Shown piece after piece: positions 14,556-22,510 of a stretch of 59,919 nt of DNA. Source of the stretch: Propionibacteriaceae bacterium (GTDB taxonomy: Bacteria > Actinomycetota > Actinomycetes > Propionibacteriales > Propionibacteriaceae); the NCBI GenBank assembly GCA_030528545.1, contig JAUMYR010000005.1:1-59919 (forward strand), given 5' to 3'. The position numbers and the translations under genes are program-made. The stretch's first letter is position 1. Every line of letters begins with the position of its first letter. The notes under the pieces are model-generated. The model worked only from the letters and a program-made list of their open reading frames with translations. It did not search any database and was not told the origin of the DNA.

Positions 14556-15215
14556 ATGACCGGGTTCGCCAGAGCAGCTGTTGCGGCTGCGCTGCTGGCC
14601 GGGCTGGGGGGATGCAGCGCGGAATCCCTGGATCCGGTCCCCGAAGCCTCCACCCCGATCCCGCCAGCGCTGGCCGACATCGCGGCTAGAGGGCTGAACC
14701 AGGCCTCGGCGGAGCCGGATAGTCCGGCGGCGTCCCCGTCTCGCCGCATGGAGCCGGGCGATAGGAGGACCGCGCCCACAGCGCGATCAAGTGCGCTGCC
14801 GGTCTCCCCGGCCGTGGCTCCGACCTCGGCTCCGGGGCGCTCTGTGGCCCCTTCCATGCCGGTTCCGGTCCCGGTCGCGGAGCACACTGAAATCCCCTCG
14901 GCGACACCGGCCCAACCCTCACCGAGCCGGGCGCCATCCCCGGCGCCGACGGCGTCAGCGAGTCCGTCTCCCTCGGGGAGTCCGTCTCCGTCAGCGAGTC
15001 CGTCTCCGTCGGGGAGCCCGTCTCAGTCCCCGAGGCCGCCGTCCGCGCAGCCCCAGCCCAGCGAAGGACCGGGCAGCGCCCCCAGCTCGGCTCGGCCACC
15101 GGTAAGGGACACCGAGGATCCCACAAGACCCACAAACCCTGGCCAGACCCCGCCGGTAGGGGTCCAAGCCCGCGGTGCCCGCGGAAGCGGGGAGGACGCG
15201 GAGAACAGGGGATAG
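14556..15215 (+). CDS. Low-complexity Pro/Ser-rich lipoprotein
   Basis: A 219-residue exported protein. A signal peptide (MTGFARAAVAAALLAGLGG) ends in the lipobox LGGC, so the mature Cys20 is probably lipid-modified. After a short acidic region the rest is disordered, dominated by Pro, Ser and Ala, with a run of SPSPSG/SPSPSA repeats coded by an 18-nt tandem repeat. No catalytic domain is visible. It may be a wall-spanning tether or stalk. Start ATG has GGGAGGGAA upstream. Its C-terminus runs up to the promoter of the next small gene. Function unknown. Confidence 0.65.
   Translation: MTGFARAAVAAALLAGLGGCSAESLDPVPEASTPIPPALADIAARGLNQASAEPDSPAASPSRRMEPGDRRTAPTARSSALPVSPAVAPTSAPGRSVAPSMPVPVPVAEHTEIPSATPAQPSPSRAPSPAPTASASPSPSGSPSPSASPSPSGSPSQSPRPPSAQPQPSEGPGSAPSSARPPVRDTEDPTRPTNPGQTPPVGVQARGARGSGEDAENRG
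14958..15029 (+). repeat. Four 18-bp tandem repeats inside lipoprotein gene
   Basis: Units start at 14958, 14976, 14994 and 15012, alternating gcgagtccgtctcc- and gggagtccgtctcc-type copies, the fourth slightly diverged. They encode (A/G)SPSPS-like hexapeptides. Copy number is likely to vary between strains by slippage. Confidence 0.7.
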
Positions 15216-15218
15216 AAT
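15213..15218 (+). promoter_or_regulatory. Leaderless-type -10 for 69-aa gene
   Basis: TAGAAT lies 7 nt before GTG 15226, with no ribosome site in between. This is the actinobacterial leaderless arrangement. Confidence 0.5.
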
Positions 15219-15225
15219 CGGCGGG

Positions 15226-15435
15226 GTGAATAACCCGACCCCGGCAGCCAGGCCTCACCGGAGCCAGCACGAACAGGTGATCGCCGAGGCCATGGCGGAA
15301 TTGGACGGGATCGGTGAAGTTCCGCTCACCGAGGCCCTGGGACGGCTCACGGCGGCTTGCGAGACGCTGAACGCGATTCTTGACACTTCGGCCGAGGCGG
15401 TGCAACCGGCCTTCCCGGGGCTGGCACACACGTGA
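15226..15435 (+). CDS. Small conserved-position protein upstream of tlyA
   Basis: A 69-residue soluble protein beginning MNNPTPAARPHRSQHEQVIA. The helical core is EVPLTEALGRLTAACETLNAIL. In mycobacteria an equally small ORF stands directly before tlyA, so position is probably conserved. GTG 15226 is preferred to an upstream ATG because of the -10-like TAGAAT 7 nt before it and the Arg/Gly-rich coding of the extension. Its stop overlaps the tlyA GTG by 4 nt. Function unknown. Confidence 0.65.
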   Translation: MNNPTPAARPHRSQHEQVIAEAMAELDGIGEVPLTEALGRLTAACETLNAILDTSAEAVQPAFPGLAHT

Positions 15436-16166
15436 GGCTGGACCGGGCCTTGACCGAGAGAGGACTCGTCCGGTCTCGTAACCAGGCCTCCCGCCTGATC
15501 CAGGCGGGCCGGGTGAGGGTCGCCGGCATGGTCGTGACGCGGCCATCTTCCCAGGTCGCGGACCAGGCGATCCAGGTCGATGCCGAGCCCTATGTGTCCA
15601 GAGCCGCCTACAAACTGGTCGGCGCGCTGGACGCATCCGGGACCGCGGTACCGGCCCGAGTGCTCGATGCGGGAGCCTCGACGGGCGGTTTCACCCAGGT
15701 GATGCTAGAGCGTGGAGCCCAGCGTGTGTACGCGGTGGACGTTGGCCACGGCCAGCTCGCGCCCGAAGTCCGCGACGATCCCCGAGTCGTGGCGCGCGAA
15801 GGCCTGAACCTGCGCGACCTCACCCTCGCCGACCTCGACGCAGAACCGGTGGACCTCATCGTCGGCGACGTGTCTTTCATCTCGCTGACGCTGCTGGTCG
15901 AACCGCTGAAACGGGTCATAGCGCCAAGCGGGGTCGCATTGCTACTCGTCAAGCCCCAATTCGAGGTCGGACGCGAGGCCCTAGGTAAGCGGGGAGTGGT
16001 CACCGACCCGCGACTGCGGGAGCGTGCTGTCGGCGCGGTGATAGAGGCGGCACGGCAATGCGGGTGGCGGCCTGACTGGCGAGGCGGCAGCGTCCTGCCC
16101 GGCAGCGATGGCAACCTCGAACACTTTGTCCGCCTGGTGGCGCCGCGGGCTAGCGAGACCGACTAA
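15432..16166 (+). CDS. tlyA: rRNA 2'-O-methyltransferase TlyA
   Basis: A 244-residue enzyme that methylates 2'-hydroxyls of cytidines in 16S and 23S rRNA; loss gives capreomycin resistance in mycobacteria. The N-terminal S4 domain reads RLDRALTERGLVRSRNQASRLIQAGRV. The Rossmann-fold methyltransferase has DAGASTGGFT as SAM motif I. YKLVGA, VKPQFEVG and GNLEHF carry the Lys, Lys and Glu of the K-D-K-E tetrad. GTG 15432 overlaps the preceding stop. nadK and recN follow, as in M. tuberculosis. Confidence 0.93.
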   Translation: MRLDRALTERGLVRSRNQASRLIQAGRVRVAGMVVTRPSSQVADQAIQVDAEPYVSRAAYKLVGALDASGTAVPARVLDAGASTGGFTQVMLERGAQRVYAVDVGHGQLAPEVRDDPRVVAREGLNLRDLTLADLDAEPVDLIVGDVSFISLTLLVEPLKRVIAPSGVALLLVKPQFEVGREALGKRGVVTDPRLRERAVGAVIEAARQCGWRPDWRGGSVLPGSDGNLEHFVRLVAPRASETD

Positions 16167-16169
16167 TCT
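16164..16169 (+). promoter_or_regulatory. Leaderless-type -10 for nadK
   Basis: TAATCT overlaps the tlyA stop codon TAA and lies 7 nt before GTG 16177. No Shine-Dalgarno precedes that GTG, so nadK-recN may have its own leaderless promoter. Confidence 0.5.
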
Positions 16170-16176
16170 GGGCGCC

Positions 16177-17085
16177 GTGACAAACCAGGAACGAGCGATC
16201 GCCGTGCTGCTGCACCCGGCGCGTCCGCAGGCGATCACCGCCGCCCGTTCTTTCGTGGCCCGGATGGCTGAGCGGGGCATCCGCTGCCTGCTGTTCCGCA
16301 ACGACCTGGATCGGGTGGGCCCGGGGGTACCCCATGCCGACCTGGCCGCGGTCGAGGACGCCGGGTCGGCCGAACTGGCCGTGGTCTTCGGCGGTGACGG
16401 CACGATCCTGCGGGCCGCGGAGTGGGCCCAGCCCCGGGGGGTGCCGCTGCTCGGGGTCAACCTGGGTCATGTGGGTTTCCTGGCCGAACTGGAACCCTCC
16501 GACCTGGAACACCTGACCGACCAGGTGCTCAACCGGGATTACACCGTCGAGGAGAGGTTCACCCTCAAGGTCCAGGTCCTCGGCGCTGACGGCCGCCTCG
16601 CCTGGGAGTCTTTCGCACTCAACGAGGTCTCGCTGGAGAAGATGGCCCGCGAACGCATGCTGAGTGTCCTCGTCAGCATCGACGGACGGCCGGTGTCGCT
16701 GTGGTCCTGCGATGGGGTGCTGGTATCGACTCCGACGGGTTCCACGGCCTATGCCTTCTCCGCGGGGGGCCCGGTGATCTGGCCCGATGTGCAGGCCTTC
16801 CTCGTGGTCCCGCTGAGCGCCCACGCACTGTTCTCGCGTCCACTGGTGCTCGGGCCACAATCGTGTGTCGACATGGTCTTACAGGAATACGGTGGGCAAG
16901 GCGGGGTGCTGTGCTGCGATGGGCGGCGCACCTTCGACCTGCCGGAGGGGGCACGGGCCCATGTGGTGCGGGGGGAGCGCGCCCTGCGCATCGCCAGGCT
17001 GTCGGAGCAGCCCTTCACCTCTCGCCTGGTCAGGAAGTTCGGGCTGCCGGTCAAGGGATGGCGCAGCCAGCCGGAGCCGCGCTGA
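16177..17085 (+). CDS. nadK: NAD kinase
   Basis: A 302-residue cytosolic kinase making NADP from NAD. The GGDGTILRAAE motif gives the catalytic Asp, followed by LNEVSLEK (NE motif) and TPTGSTAYAFSAGGP (Gly-rich nucleotide loop). Length fits the actinobacterial enzyme. GTG 16177 is chosen because a TAATCT box lies 7 nt upstream; a longer frame from 16108 would overlap tlyA. Its stop overlaps the recN ATG (TGATG), so recN is translationally coupled. Confidence 0.94.
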   Translation: MTNQERAIAVLLHPARPQAITAARSFVARMAERGIRCLLFRNDLDRVGPGVPHADLAAVEDAGSAELAVVFGGDGTILRAAEWAQPRGVPLLGVNLGHVGFLAELEPSDLEHLTDQVLNRDYTVEERFTLKVQVLGADGRLAWESFALNEVSLEKMARERMLSVLVSIDGRPVSLWSCDGVLVSTPTGSTAYAFSAGGPVIWPDVQAFLVVPLSAHALFSRPLVLGPQSCVDMVLQEYGGQGGVLCCDGRRTFDLPEGARAHVVRGERALRIARLSEQPFTSRLVRKFGLPVKGWRSQPEPR

Positions 17086-18755
17086 TGCTGGGCGAGCTGA
17101 GAATCCGCAACCTGGGGGTCATTGCCGAGGCCCTCGTGGAGTTCGCTCCCGGATTGACCGCGCTGACGGGAGAGACCGGAGCGGGCAAGACCATGATCGT
17201 CGCGGGGCTGGGGCAGTTGCTCGGCTCCAGGGCGGACGCGGGGGCCGTGCGTCACGGGGCCGACCGGGCCACCGTCGAGGGACGCTGGTGCCTGGGTGAG
17301 TCCGGTTTGCAGCGTGCCGCTCAGCTCGGTGCCGAGACCGACGGGGACGAGTTGCTGACCGTGCGCCAGGTGAACGCATCCGGACGCTCCCGGGCCATCG
17401 TCGGTGGAGCCCAGACTCCGGTGGGCGTCATGGCGGACCTGGTGGGAGAGTGGGCGACGATCCACGGTCAGTCGGAGCAGATCAGGCTAAGCAGCCCGGA
17501 CCGCCAGCGCGAGGTGCTGGACGCCTACGCCGCGCCGAAGGACCTGGCCGGGTACCGCAAAGACTTCGCCGAGTACCGGCGGATCGAGGCCGAGTTGCGT
17601 GAGCTGCGCGACGAAGCCTTAGCCAGAACGCGGGAGATCGACCTCTTGCGGTTTGGGCTGGACGAGATCGCAGCCCTGGACCCGCAGCCGGGGGAGGACA
17701 CCGAACTGGCGATTGAGGCCCAGCGGTTGCAGGCCGCCGACGACCTACGCCTTTTGGCGCTCCAGGCCCAGGCGGCGCTGAGCGGCGGCGAGGACGCCTA
17801 CGACGAGCCGGGCGCGGTCGGGCTGATCGGACAGGCTCGCAAGGCGAGCGAACAACTGGCCCGCCTCGATGAGACCGCGCTCGGGCTGAGCGAGCGGGTC
17901 GCCGAATTGAGTTTCCTGGCCAACGACCTAGCCGCCGACCTGAGCGGATACGTCGCCGACCTGCCTAGCGATCCGCTCAGGCTGGAGACCGTGACCGAGC
18001 GGCGGGCAGCCCTGGCCGGGCTAACCCGCAAATACGGCCACGACATCGCCGGGGTGCTGGAGTGGGCCGAGGAATCGGCTGAGCGCCTGCGGCTCCTGGA
18101 GGGCAGCGACGAGCGTATCGAGGAACTGAGCCGCCGGCTGGCCGGGCTGGACGCCGAACTGGACCGCGCCGCCGAGGCCATCCGCGCGGATCGGGTGGCG
18201 GCCGCGGACCGGCTGGCCCAGCAGGTCCGTCAGGAACTGGCGGCGCTGGCGATGCCACACGCCCGGCTGATTTTCAGCGTCACCCCGGCCGAACGCAACC
18301 CCCACGGCGGCGACCGGGTCGAATTGCTGTTCTCGGCCAACCCGGGGGCGGCGCCGGGACCGCTGTCCAAGATGGCCTCCGGCGGGGAATTGTCCCGCGT
18401 CCGGCTGGCACTTGAGGTGGTGCTGGCTGGCGCCTCGGAGCAGCACACCTTCGTCTTCGATGAAGTGGACGCTGGTGTCGGCGGCGCGGTGGGTCTGGAG
18501 ATCGGGCGCAGGCTCAAGCGGCTGTCTGAACGCTCCCAGGTGATCGTGGTGACCCACCTCGCCCAGGTCGCCGCTTTCGCCGACCGGCACCTCGTCGTCA
18601 CCAAGTCCAGCGACGGTGAGGTCACCTCCTCCGATGTGGTGGAGGTGAAAGACCAGGCCCGGGCCGCCGAACTGGCCCGGATGATGGCCGGGCTCGGTGA
18701 CTCCTTGGCGGCGGTGGAACACGCATCCGACCTGCTGAAGGTGGCGCGGGAGTGA
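17085..18755 (+). CDS. recN: DNA repair protein RecN
   Basis: A 556-residue SMC-like ATPase acting early in double-strand break repair. Walker A is GETGAGKT at residues 29-36, the long central part is predicted coiled coil (rich in Glu, Arg, Ala, Leu), the signature is SGGELSRVRLALE and Walker B is HTFVFDEVDAGVGG. The H-loop is VVTHLAQVAAFAD. ATG 17085 follows the nadK stop by overlap; longer in-frame readings run inside nadK and are rejected. The nadK-recN pair is widely conserved. No LexA box was seen close by. Confidence 0.94.
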   Translation: MLGELRIRNLGVIAEALVEFAPGLTALTGETGAGKTMIVAGLGQLLGSRADAGAVRHGADRATVEGRWCLGESGLQRAAQLGAETDGDELLTVRQVNASGRSRAIVGGAQTPVGVMADLVGEWATIHGQSEQIRLSSPDRQREVLDAYAAPKDLAGYRKDFAEYRRIEAELRELRDEALARTREIDLLRFGLDEIAALDPQPGEDTELAIEAQRLQAADDLRLLALQAQAALSGGEDAYDEPGAVGLIGQARKASEQLARLDETALGLSERVAELSFLANDLAADLSGYVADLPSDPLRLETVTERRAALAGLTRKYGHDIAGVLEWAEESAERLRLLEGSDERIEELSRRLAGLDAELDRAAEAIRADRVAAADRLAQQVRQELAALAMPHARLIFSVTPAERNPHGGDRVELLFSANPGAAPGPLSKMASGGELSRVRLALEVVLAGASEQHTFVFDEVDAGVGGAVGLEIGRRLKRLSERSQVIVVTHLAQVAAFADRHLVVTKSSDGEVTSSDVVEVKDQARAAELARMMAGLGDSLAAVEHASDLLKVARE

Positions 18756-18775
18756 GCCGGTGTTGCTAGGGTAGC

Positions 18776-18847
18776 CCTGACGCGGGGTGCCGAAAGGCTG
18801 AGAACACACCCGTTGAACCTGATCTAGCCAGTACTAGCGAAGGGACG
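18776..18847 (+). promoter_or_regulatory. TPP riboswitch (THI element) 2
   Basis: The core reads CGGGGTGCCGAAAGGCTGAGA, then TTGAACCTGATCT, then GCCAGTACTAGCGAAGGGA. All conserved thi-box parts are present in compact form. The 3' arm GCGAAGGGA is also the only ribosome site for thiM at ATG 18852, so control is most likely at translation. Confidence 0.95.
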
Positions 18848-18851
18848 TCCC

Positions 18852-19646
18852 ATGACGCTTACCCCCGATCACATCGCCGACCTGATTATGCGCCTGCGGG
18901 AGACGCAGCCGCTGGTGCAGTGCATCACCAACATCGTGGTCAGCAACTGGAGCGCCAATGTGCTGCTCGCCTCCGGGGCCGCCCCGGCGATGGTGGACAA
19001 CCAGCATGAGGCGAGGGGGTTCGCTGAGATCGCTAGCGCGGTGCTGATCAATACCGGCACCCCCTACGAGGACACGGTGGCGGCGATGTGGCAGGCCGTA
19101 GCGGGGGCGACCGCGGCCGGGACTCCTTGGGTGCTGGACCCCGTCGGGGCCGGGGCGCTGCCGTGGCGGACCACGGTGGCCACCGAATTGCTGTCGATGG
19201 CGGCACCCACCATCGTCAGGGGTAATGCCTCGGAGATCTCCGGCCTGGCCGGTGCCTCTGGCGGCCGTGGCGTGGACTCCGCGCATTCCATCGACGACGT
19301 GGCGGCCCTGGCCAGCGAACTAGCCCGCCACCACAGCACGGTCGTGGCGGTCAGCGGACCGGTGGATCTCATCACCGACGGAGAGCGGGTCGTCCGGGTC
19401 CACAACGGTCACCCCATGATGACCAGGGTGACCGGCGTCGGCTGTTCTCTCGGCTCGCTCATGGCGGCGTTCGCCCCGCTCACCGAGGACCCGGTGCTCG
19501 CGGCTACGGCCGCCACGGGCCTGCTGACGGTCGCGGCCGAACAAGCCATGGCCCAAGACCCGGGCCCGGGAACCTTCGCGGTGCGGTTGCTGGACGCGCT
19601 GGCCGCCGACCCAGCCGATATCGCTGCCGGATTGAGGCTGTCGTGA
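18852..19646 (+). CDS. thiM: Hydroxyethylthiazole kinase (ThiM, canonical copy)
   Basis: A 264-residue ribokinase-fold enzyme salvaging thiazole alcohol. It keeps the CITNIVVSN substrate motif, LINTGTP, WVLDPVGAGALP, IVRGNASEI and VTGVGCSLGSLMAA. ThiM1 at 5326 has lost the Asn of CITN. The start ATG lies just 3' of TPP riboswitch 2. The stop overlaps the thiE GTG by 4 nt. Order thiM-thiE-thiD-tenA gives a complete salvage unit producing thiamine phosphate from thiazole, pyrimidine and degraded thiamine. Confidence 0.95.
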   Translation: MTLTPDHIADLIMRLRETQPLVQCITNIVVSNWSANVLLASGAAPAMVDNQHEARGFAEIASAVLINTGTPYEDTVAAMWQAVAGATAAGTPWVLDPVGAGALPWRTTVATELLSMAAPTIVRGNASEISGLAGASGGRGVDSAHSIDDVAALASELARHHSTVVAVSGPVDLITDGERVVRVHNGHPMMTRVTGVGCSLGSLMAAFAPLTEDPVLAATAATGLLTVAAEQAMAQDPGPGTFAVRLLDALAADPADIAAGLRLS

Positions 19647-20263
19647 CGGATTACTCCCTCTACCTGGTCACCGACACCGGGCTGTGCGGGGCTAAGGGCG
19701 TTGCCTGGACGGTCGGGGAGGCGATCGCCGGGGGAGCGACCATGGTGCAGGTGCGGGACCCGCACGCCAGTGATGAGGATTTCCTGTCCTTGGCTCGCGA
19801 GGTCGTGCGGGCCGTCGCGGGCAGGGTGCCGGTGCTGCTCAACGACCGGGTCGGCCTGGTCTTTGAGGCTGGGGCGGACGGGGCCCATATCGGGCAGTCC
19901 GACCTGCCGGTGGAACGGGCCAGGAGGCTTCTGGGGGCGGGAGCGCTGCTTGGGCTATCGGTCACCAACGGGACAGAACTGGAGGCGGCGCTGCCTCACG
20001 GCGACTCGATCGACTACATCGGTCTCGGCCCGGTCTGGCTCCAGACCACCAAACCGGACGCGGCCCCGCCGCTTGGGCTCGACGGCCTTGCCGAAGTGGC
20101 CGCGCGCTGCCCCTGGCCGAGCGTCGCCATCGGCGGTATCAATCAATCGAATCTCGCCGCGGTGAAGGCAGCCGGAGTCGATGGTGCGGCGGTGGTCAGC
20201 GCCATCTGCGGCCAGCCAGATCCGCGGGCAGCAACCCAACGACTCAGGCAGGAGTGGAAGTGA
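19643..20263 (+). CDS. thiE: Thiamine-phosphate synthase (ThiE paralogue 2, canonical)
   Basis: A 206-residue TIM barrel. MVQVRDPHAS, VLLNDRVGL, GAHIGQSDLPV, IGLGPVWLQTTKPD and VAIGGINQSN are present; the TTK motif and the Asn-Asp pair match canonical ThiE. The usual Lys of QLREK is Pro in this copy, where ThiE1 keeps it. GTG 19643 overlaps thiM. It joins thiazole phosphate with pyrimidine diphosphate from ThiD next door. Confidence 0.93.
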   Translation: MTDYSLYLVTDTGLCGAKGVAWTVGEAIAGGATMVQVRDPHASDEDFLSLAREVVRAVAGRVPVLLNDRVGLVFEAGADGAHIGQSDLPVERARRLLGAGALLGLSVTNGTELEAALPHGDSIDYIGLGPVWLQTTKPDAAPPLGLDGLAEVAARCPWPSVAIGGINQSNLAAVKAAGVDGAAVVSAICGQPDPRAATQRLRQEWK

Positions 20264-21048
20264 CCGTCAAGGCCTTGACCATCGCAGGCAGTGATCCCAG
20301 CGGAGGGGCGGGGGTCCAAGCCGATCTCAAAGCCTTCTCGGCCAACGGAGCCTACGGCATGACGGTACTGACCGCGCTCACGGCGCAGAACACCCAAGGG
20401 GTCACGGGAGTGCACGCGGTCCCGGTCAGTTTCGTCGCCGAGCAATTGGACACGCTGCTGGCCGATATCACCCCCGACGCCACCAAGATCGGGATGCTCG
20501 CCACCGCGGAACTGGCCGACCTCGTCGGCAGCTACCTGCCGAGGCTGCGGCTGACGGTGCTCGACCCGGTGATGGTCGCCACCTCGGGGGACCGGCTGCT
20601 GGACGAGGACGCGGTCGACGCGATCCGCCGGTTGCTGCCGCTGGTAGACCTCATCACGCCGAACCTGCACGAGGCCGCCGTGCTGCTGGACGAAGCCCCA
20701 GCATCCAGCCTGGACACCCTCGCCGCGCAGGCCGAGCGCCTCGTCGCCCTCGGAGCCCGCAGGGCACTGGTCAAGGGCGGACACCTGGACGATTCGGCGA
20801 CCGACCTGCTGGCAGACGCCGCCGGGGTCACCACGCTGACCGGGCAGCGAATCGCCACGGCCAATACTCACGGCACCGGCTGCACGCTGTCCTCGGCCAT
20901 CGCCGCATTGCGGCCACAGCGGCCGGGCTGGGGTGAGGCCGTAGCCGACGCCAAGGCCTACCTCACCGATGCGCTCAAGGCCGCCGATACCCTCGGGATC
21001 GGCCACGGTCACGGGCCCGTCCACCACTTCGTTCGTCACTGGAGCTAA
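20260..21048 (+). CDS. thiD: Hydroxymethylpyrimidine (phosphate) kinase
   Basis: A 262-residue ribokinase-fold enzyme making HMP diphosphate in two steps. The opening is LTIAGSDPSGGAGVQADLKAF; it continues with GMTVLTALTAQNTQGV, LDPVMVATSGD, LITPNLHEA, LVKGGH and THGTGCTLSSAIAA with catalytic Asp/Cys region. GTG 20260 is preferred since GGAG at 20251-20254 gives proper spacing and the codon overlaps the thiE stop; a GTG at 20254 is too close. It supplies both ThiE1 and ThiE2. Confidence 0.95.
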   Translation: MTVKALTIAGSDPSGGAGVQADLKAFSANGAYGMTVLTALTAQNTQGVTGVHAVPVSFVAEQLDTLLADITPDATKIGMLATAELADLVGSYLPRLRLTVLDPVMVATSGDRLLDEDAVDAIRRLLPLVDLITPNLHEAAVLLDEAPASSLDTLAAQAERLVALGARRALVKGGHLDDSATDLLADAAGVTTLTGQRIATANTHGTGCTLSSAIAALRPQRPGWGEAVADAKAYLTDALKAADTLGIGHGHGPVHHFVRHWS

Positions 21049-21050
21049 GC

Positions 21051-21695
21051 ATGACCTTCACCACGGATACCTGGGAGCGCACCGCGTCGATCCGCGAGGC
21101 GATCTATGCCCACCCCTTCGTCGCCGGGCTGGGAGACGGCAGCCTACCCCGGGACCGCTTCGTCGAATACATGGCCCAGGACGCGCTCTACCTGGCCGAT
21201 TACGCGCGGGCCCTGGCGGCTCTGGCCACCCAGGCGAGCGCCTCGGATGAGGTGGTGTTCTGGGCCGGTGCGTCCCGGGAGGCCATCGTGGTCGAGCGGG
21301 AACTGCACGCCGGGCACGTCGAGCTTGAGGCGGCGACCATGAACCCGACCTGCCGCGGCTACACCTCCTATCTGCTGAGTTTGGCTACCCGCGGCTCCTA
21401 TCGGGTGGCAGCGGCCGGAGTATTGCCCTGTTTTTGGATCTACGCCGATGTCGGCGCGCGGCTGCTGGAACGTGCGGGCGAATTGTCGGATCATCCCTAT
21501 GGCGACTGGATCGGTCTATATGCCGACGAGGCCTTCGACGCCGAGGTGGCTAAGGCCAAGGCGATCGTGGACGGGCTGGCCGCCAGCGCCAGCCCGGAGG
21601 AGACCGAGCGGATGCACGAGGCCTTCGCGACCGCGTCCCGCTACGAGTGGATGTTCTGGGACGCCGCCTGGAGGATGGAGACCTGGCCGGTGTGA
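21051..21695 (+). CDS. tenA: Aminopyrimidine aminohydrolase (TenA, thiaminase II)
   Basis: A 214-residue all-helical enzyme that salvages the pyrimidine from degraded thiamine. The active-site Cys is kept in VLPCFWIYADVG (equivalent, from memory, to Cys135 of Bacillus subtilis TenA), placing it in the Cys-type group. FVEYMAQDALYLADYARALA and the C-terminal YEWMFWDAAWRME are standard. It starts 2 nt after thiD and is the last gene of the unit, followed by a hairpin. Confidence 0.94.
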   Translation: MTFTTDTWERTASIREAIYAHPFVAGLGDGSLPRDRFVEYMAQDALYLADYARALAALATQASASDEVVFWAGASREAIVVERELHAGHVELEAATMNPTCRGYTSYLLSLATRGSYRVAAAGVLPCFWIYADVGARLLERAGELSDHPYGDWIGLYADEAFDAEVAKAKAIVDGLAASASPEETERMHEAFATASRYEWMFWDAAWRMETWPV

Positions 21696-21699
21696 TGGG

Positions 21700-21730
21700 G
21701 CCCAGCCCCGGGGCGAACCCCGGGCCGGGC
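21700..21730 (+). terminator. Probable terminator of thiM-thiE-thiD-tenA
   Basis: GCCC-AGC-CCCGGGG-CGAA-CCCCGGG-CC-GGGC folds into an 11-bp hairpin with a small internal loop and a CGAA tetraloop, 4 nt after the tenA stop. There is no U-tract, as is usual in high-GC actinobacteria. Confidence 0.6.
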
Positions 21731-21871
21731 GAGGCCATGGGGGCCGCGGCCGGGTGGCGGTGAACCGGTCCTAGCCGCGGTGAGGTCATGGGAACCGGGC
21801 GCTGCTAGGCTCAAGTGCTGCCCGGCCATCAGGGGATCCGCGCCCGCCGGGACCGAGAATGAGGAGGCACC

Positions 21872-22510
21872 ATGATCCACCGCGACCAGCCGGAAAGGTG
21901 GCAGGTGAAAGAGCACCGGCTGCTCGCCAGCGGCCGGGTGTCCTCCTTCGTCGAAGACGACGTGGTCACCCCGTCGGGACAGATCATGTCCAGGCAATAC
22001 GTGACCCACCCGGGAGCCGTCGCCATCGTGGCGTGGGACGAGGATGACCAGATCGTGGTCGTCGACCAGTACCGCCACCCGGTGGCGCACCGGCTGGTCG
22101 AGATCCCCGCGGGGCTGCTGGACCACGCTGACGAATATCCCCTCTCGGCGGCCCAGCGCGAACTGGCTGAGGAAGCCCAATTGGCTGCCGAGGAATGGCG
22201 CGTCCTCGTGGACATCTTCACCACCCCGGGCGGGTGCGCGGAGGGACTGCGGGTCTTCCTGGCCCGGGGGCTACGGCCAGCCGCTCGCCCCGAAGGTTTC
22301 GTCGTGGAGGGCGAGGAGGCCCACATGCAGGCCTACCGGCTGCCTCGCGCGGAACTCCTGGAAGGAATCTATTCGGGTCGGCTCAGCTGCCCCAGCCTGA
22401 TCGCGGGCCTGCTGGCCCTGGAAACGGCCCGTCTCGGCGGGGGCCTGGAGGATCTGCGTCCCGCTGATACCCCCTGGCCCGCACGGGCACAGCTGGCCGA
22501 CCGGTTGTGA
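21872..22510 (+). CDS. NUDIX hydrolase, ADP-ribose pyrophosphatase-like
   Basis: A 212-residue NUDIX protein with a box reading GLLDHADEYPLSAA then QRELAEEAQL. The REL-EE core with catalytic Glu pair is intact, though the loop is a residue longer than the textbook motif. The preceding VEIPAG and following FTTPGGCAEGLRVFLARGL are typical of the ADP-ribose pyrophosphatase subgroup, which splits ADP-ribose to AMP and ribose 5-phosphate. ATG has GAGGAGG upstream. The stop overlaps xerD by 4 nt. NUDIX-xerD is a conserved actinobacterial pair. Confidence 0.88.
   Translation: MIHRDQPERWQVKEHRLLASGRVSSFVEDDVVTPSGQIMSRQYVTHPGAVAIVAWDEDDQIVVVDQYRHPVAHRLVEIPAGLLDHADEYPLSAAQRELAEEAQLAAEEWRVLVDIFTTPGGCAEGLRVFLARGLRPAARPEGFVVEGEEAHMQAYRLPRAELLEGIYSGRLSCPSLIAGLLALETARLGGGLEDLRPADTPWPARAQLADRL

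Noticed and set aside
14958..15029. CRISPR-like repeats
   Set aside because: The 18-bp units are adjacent with no spacers and encode SPSPS peptides.
16701..17084. N-terminal extension of recN
   Set aside because: It overlaps nadK; RecN family starts with MLxELRIRNLGVI at ATG 17085.
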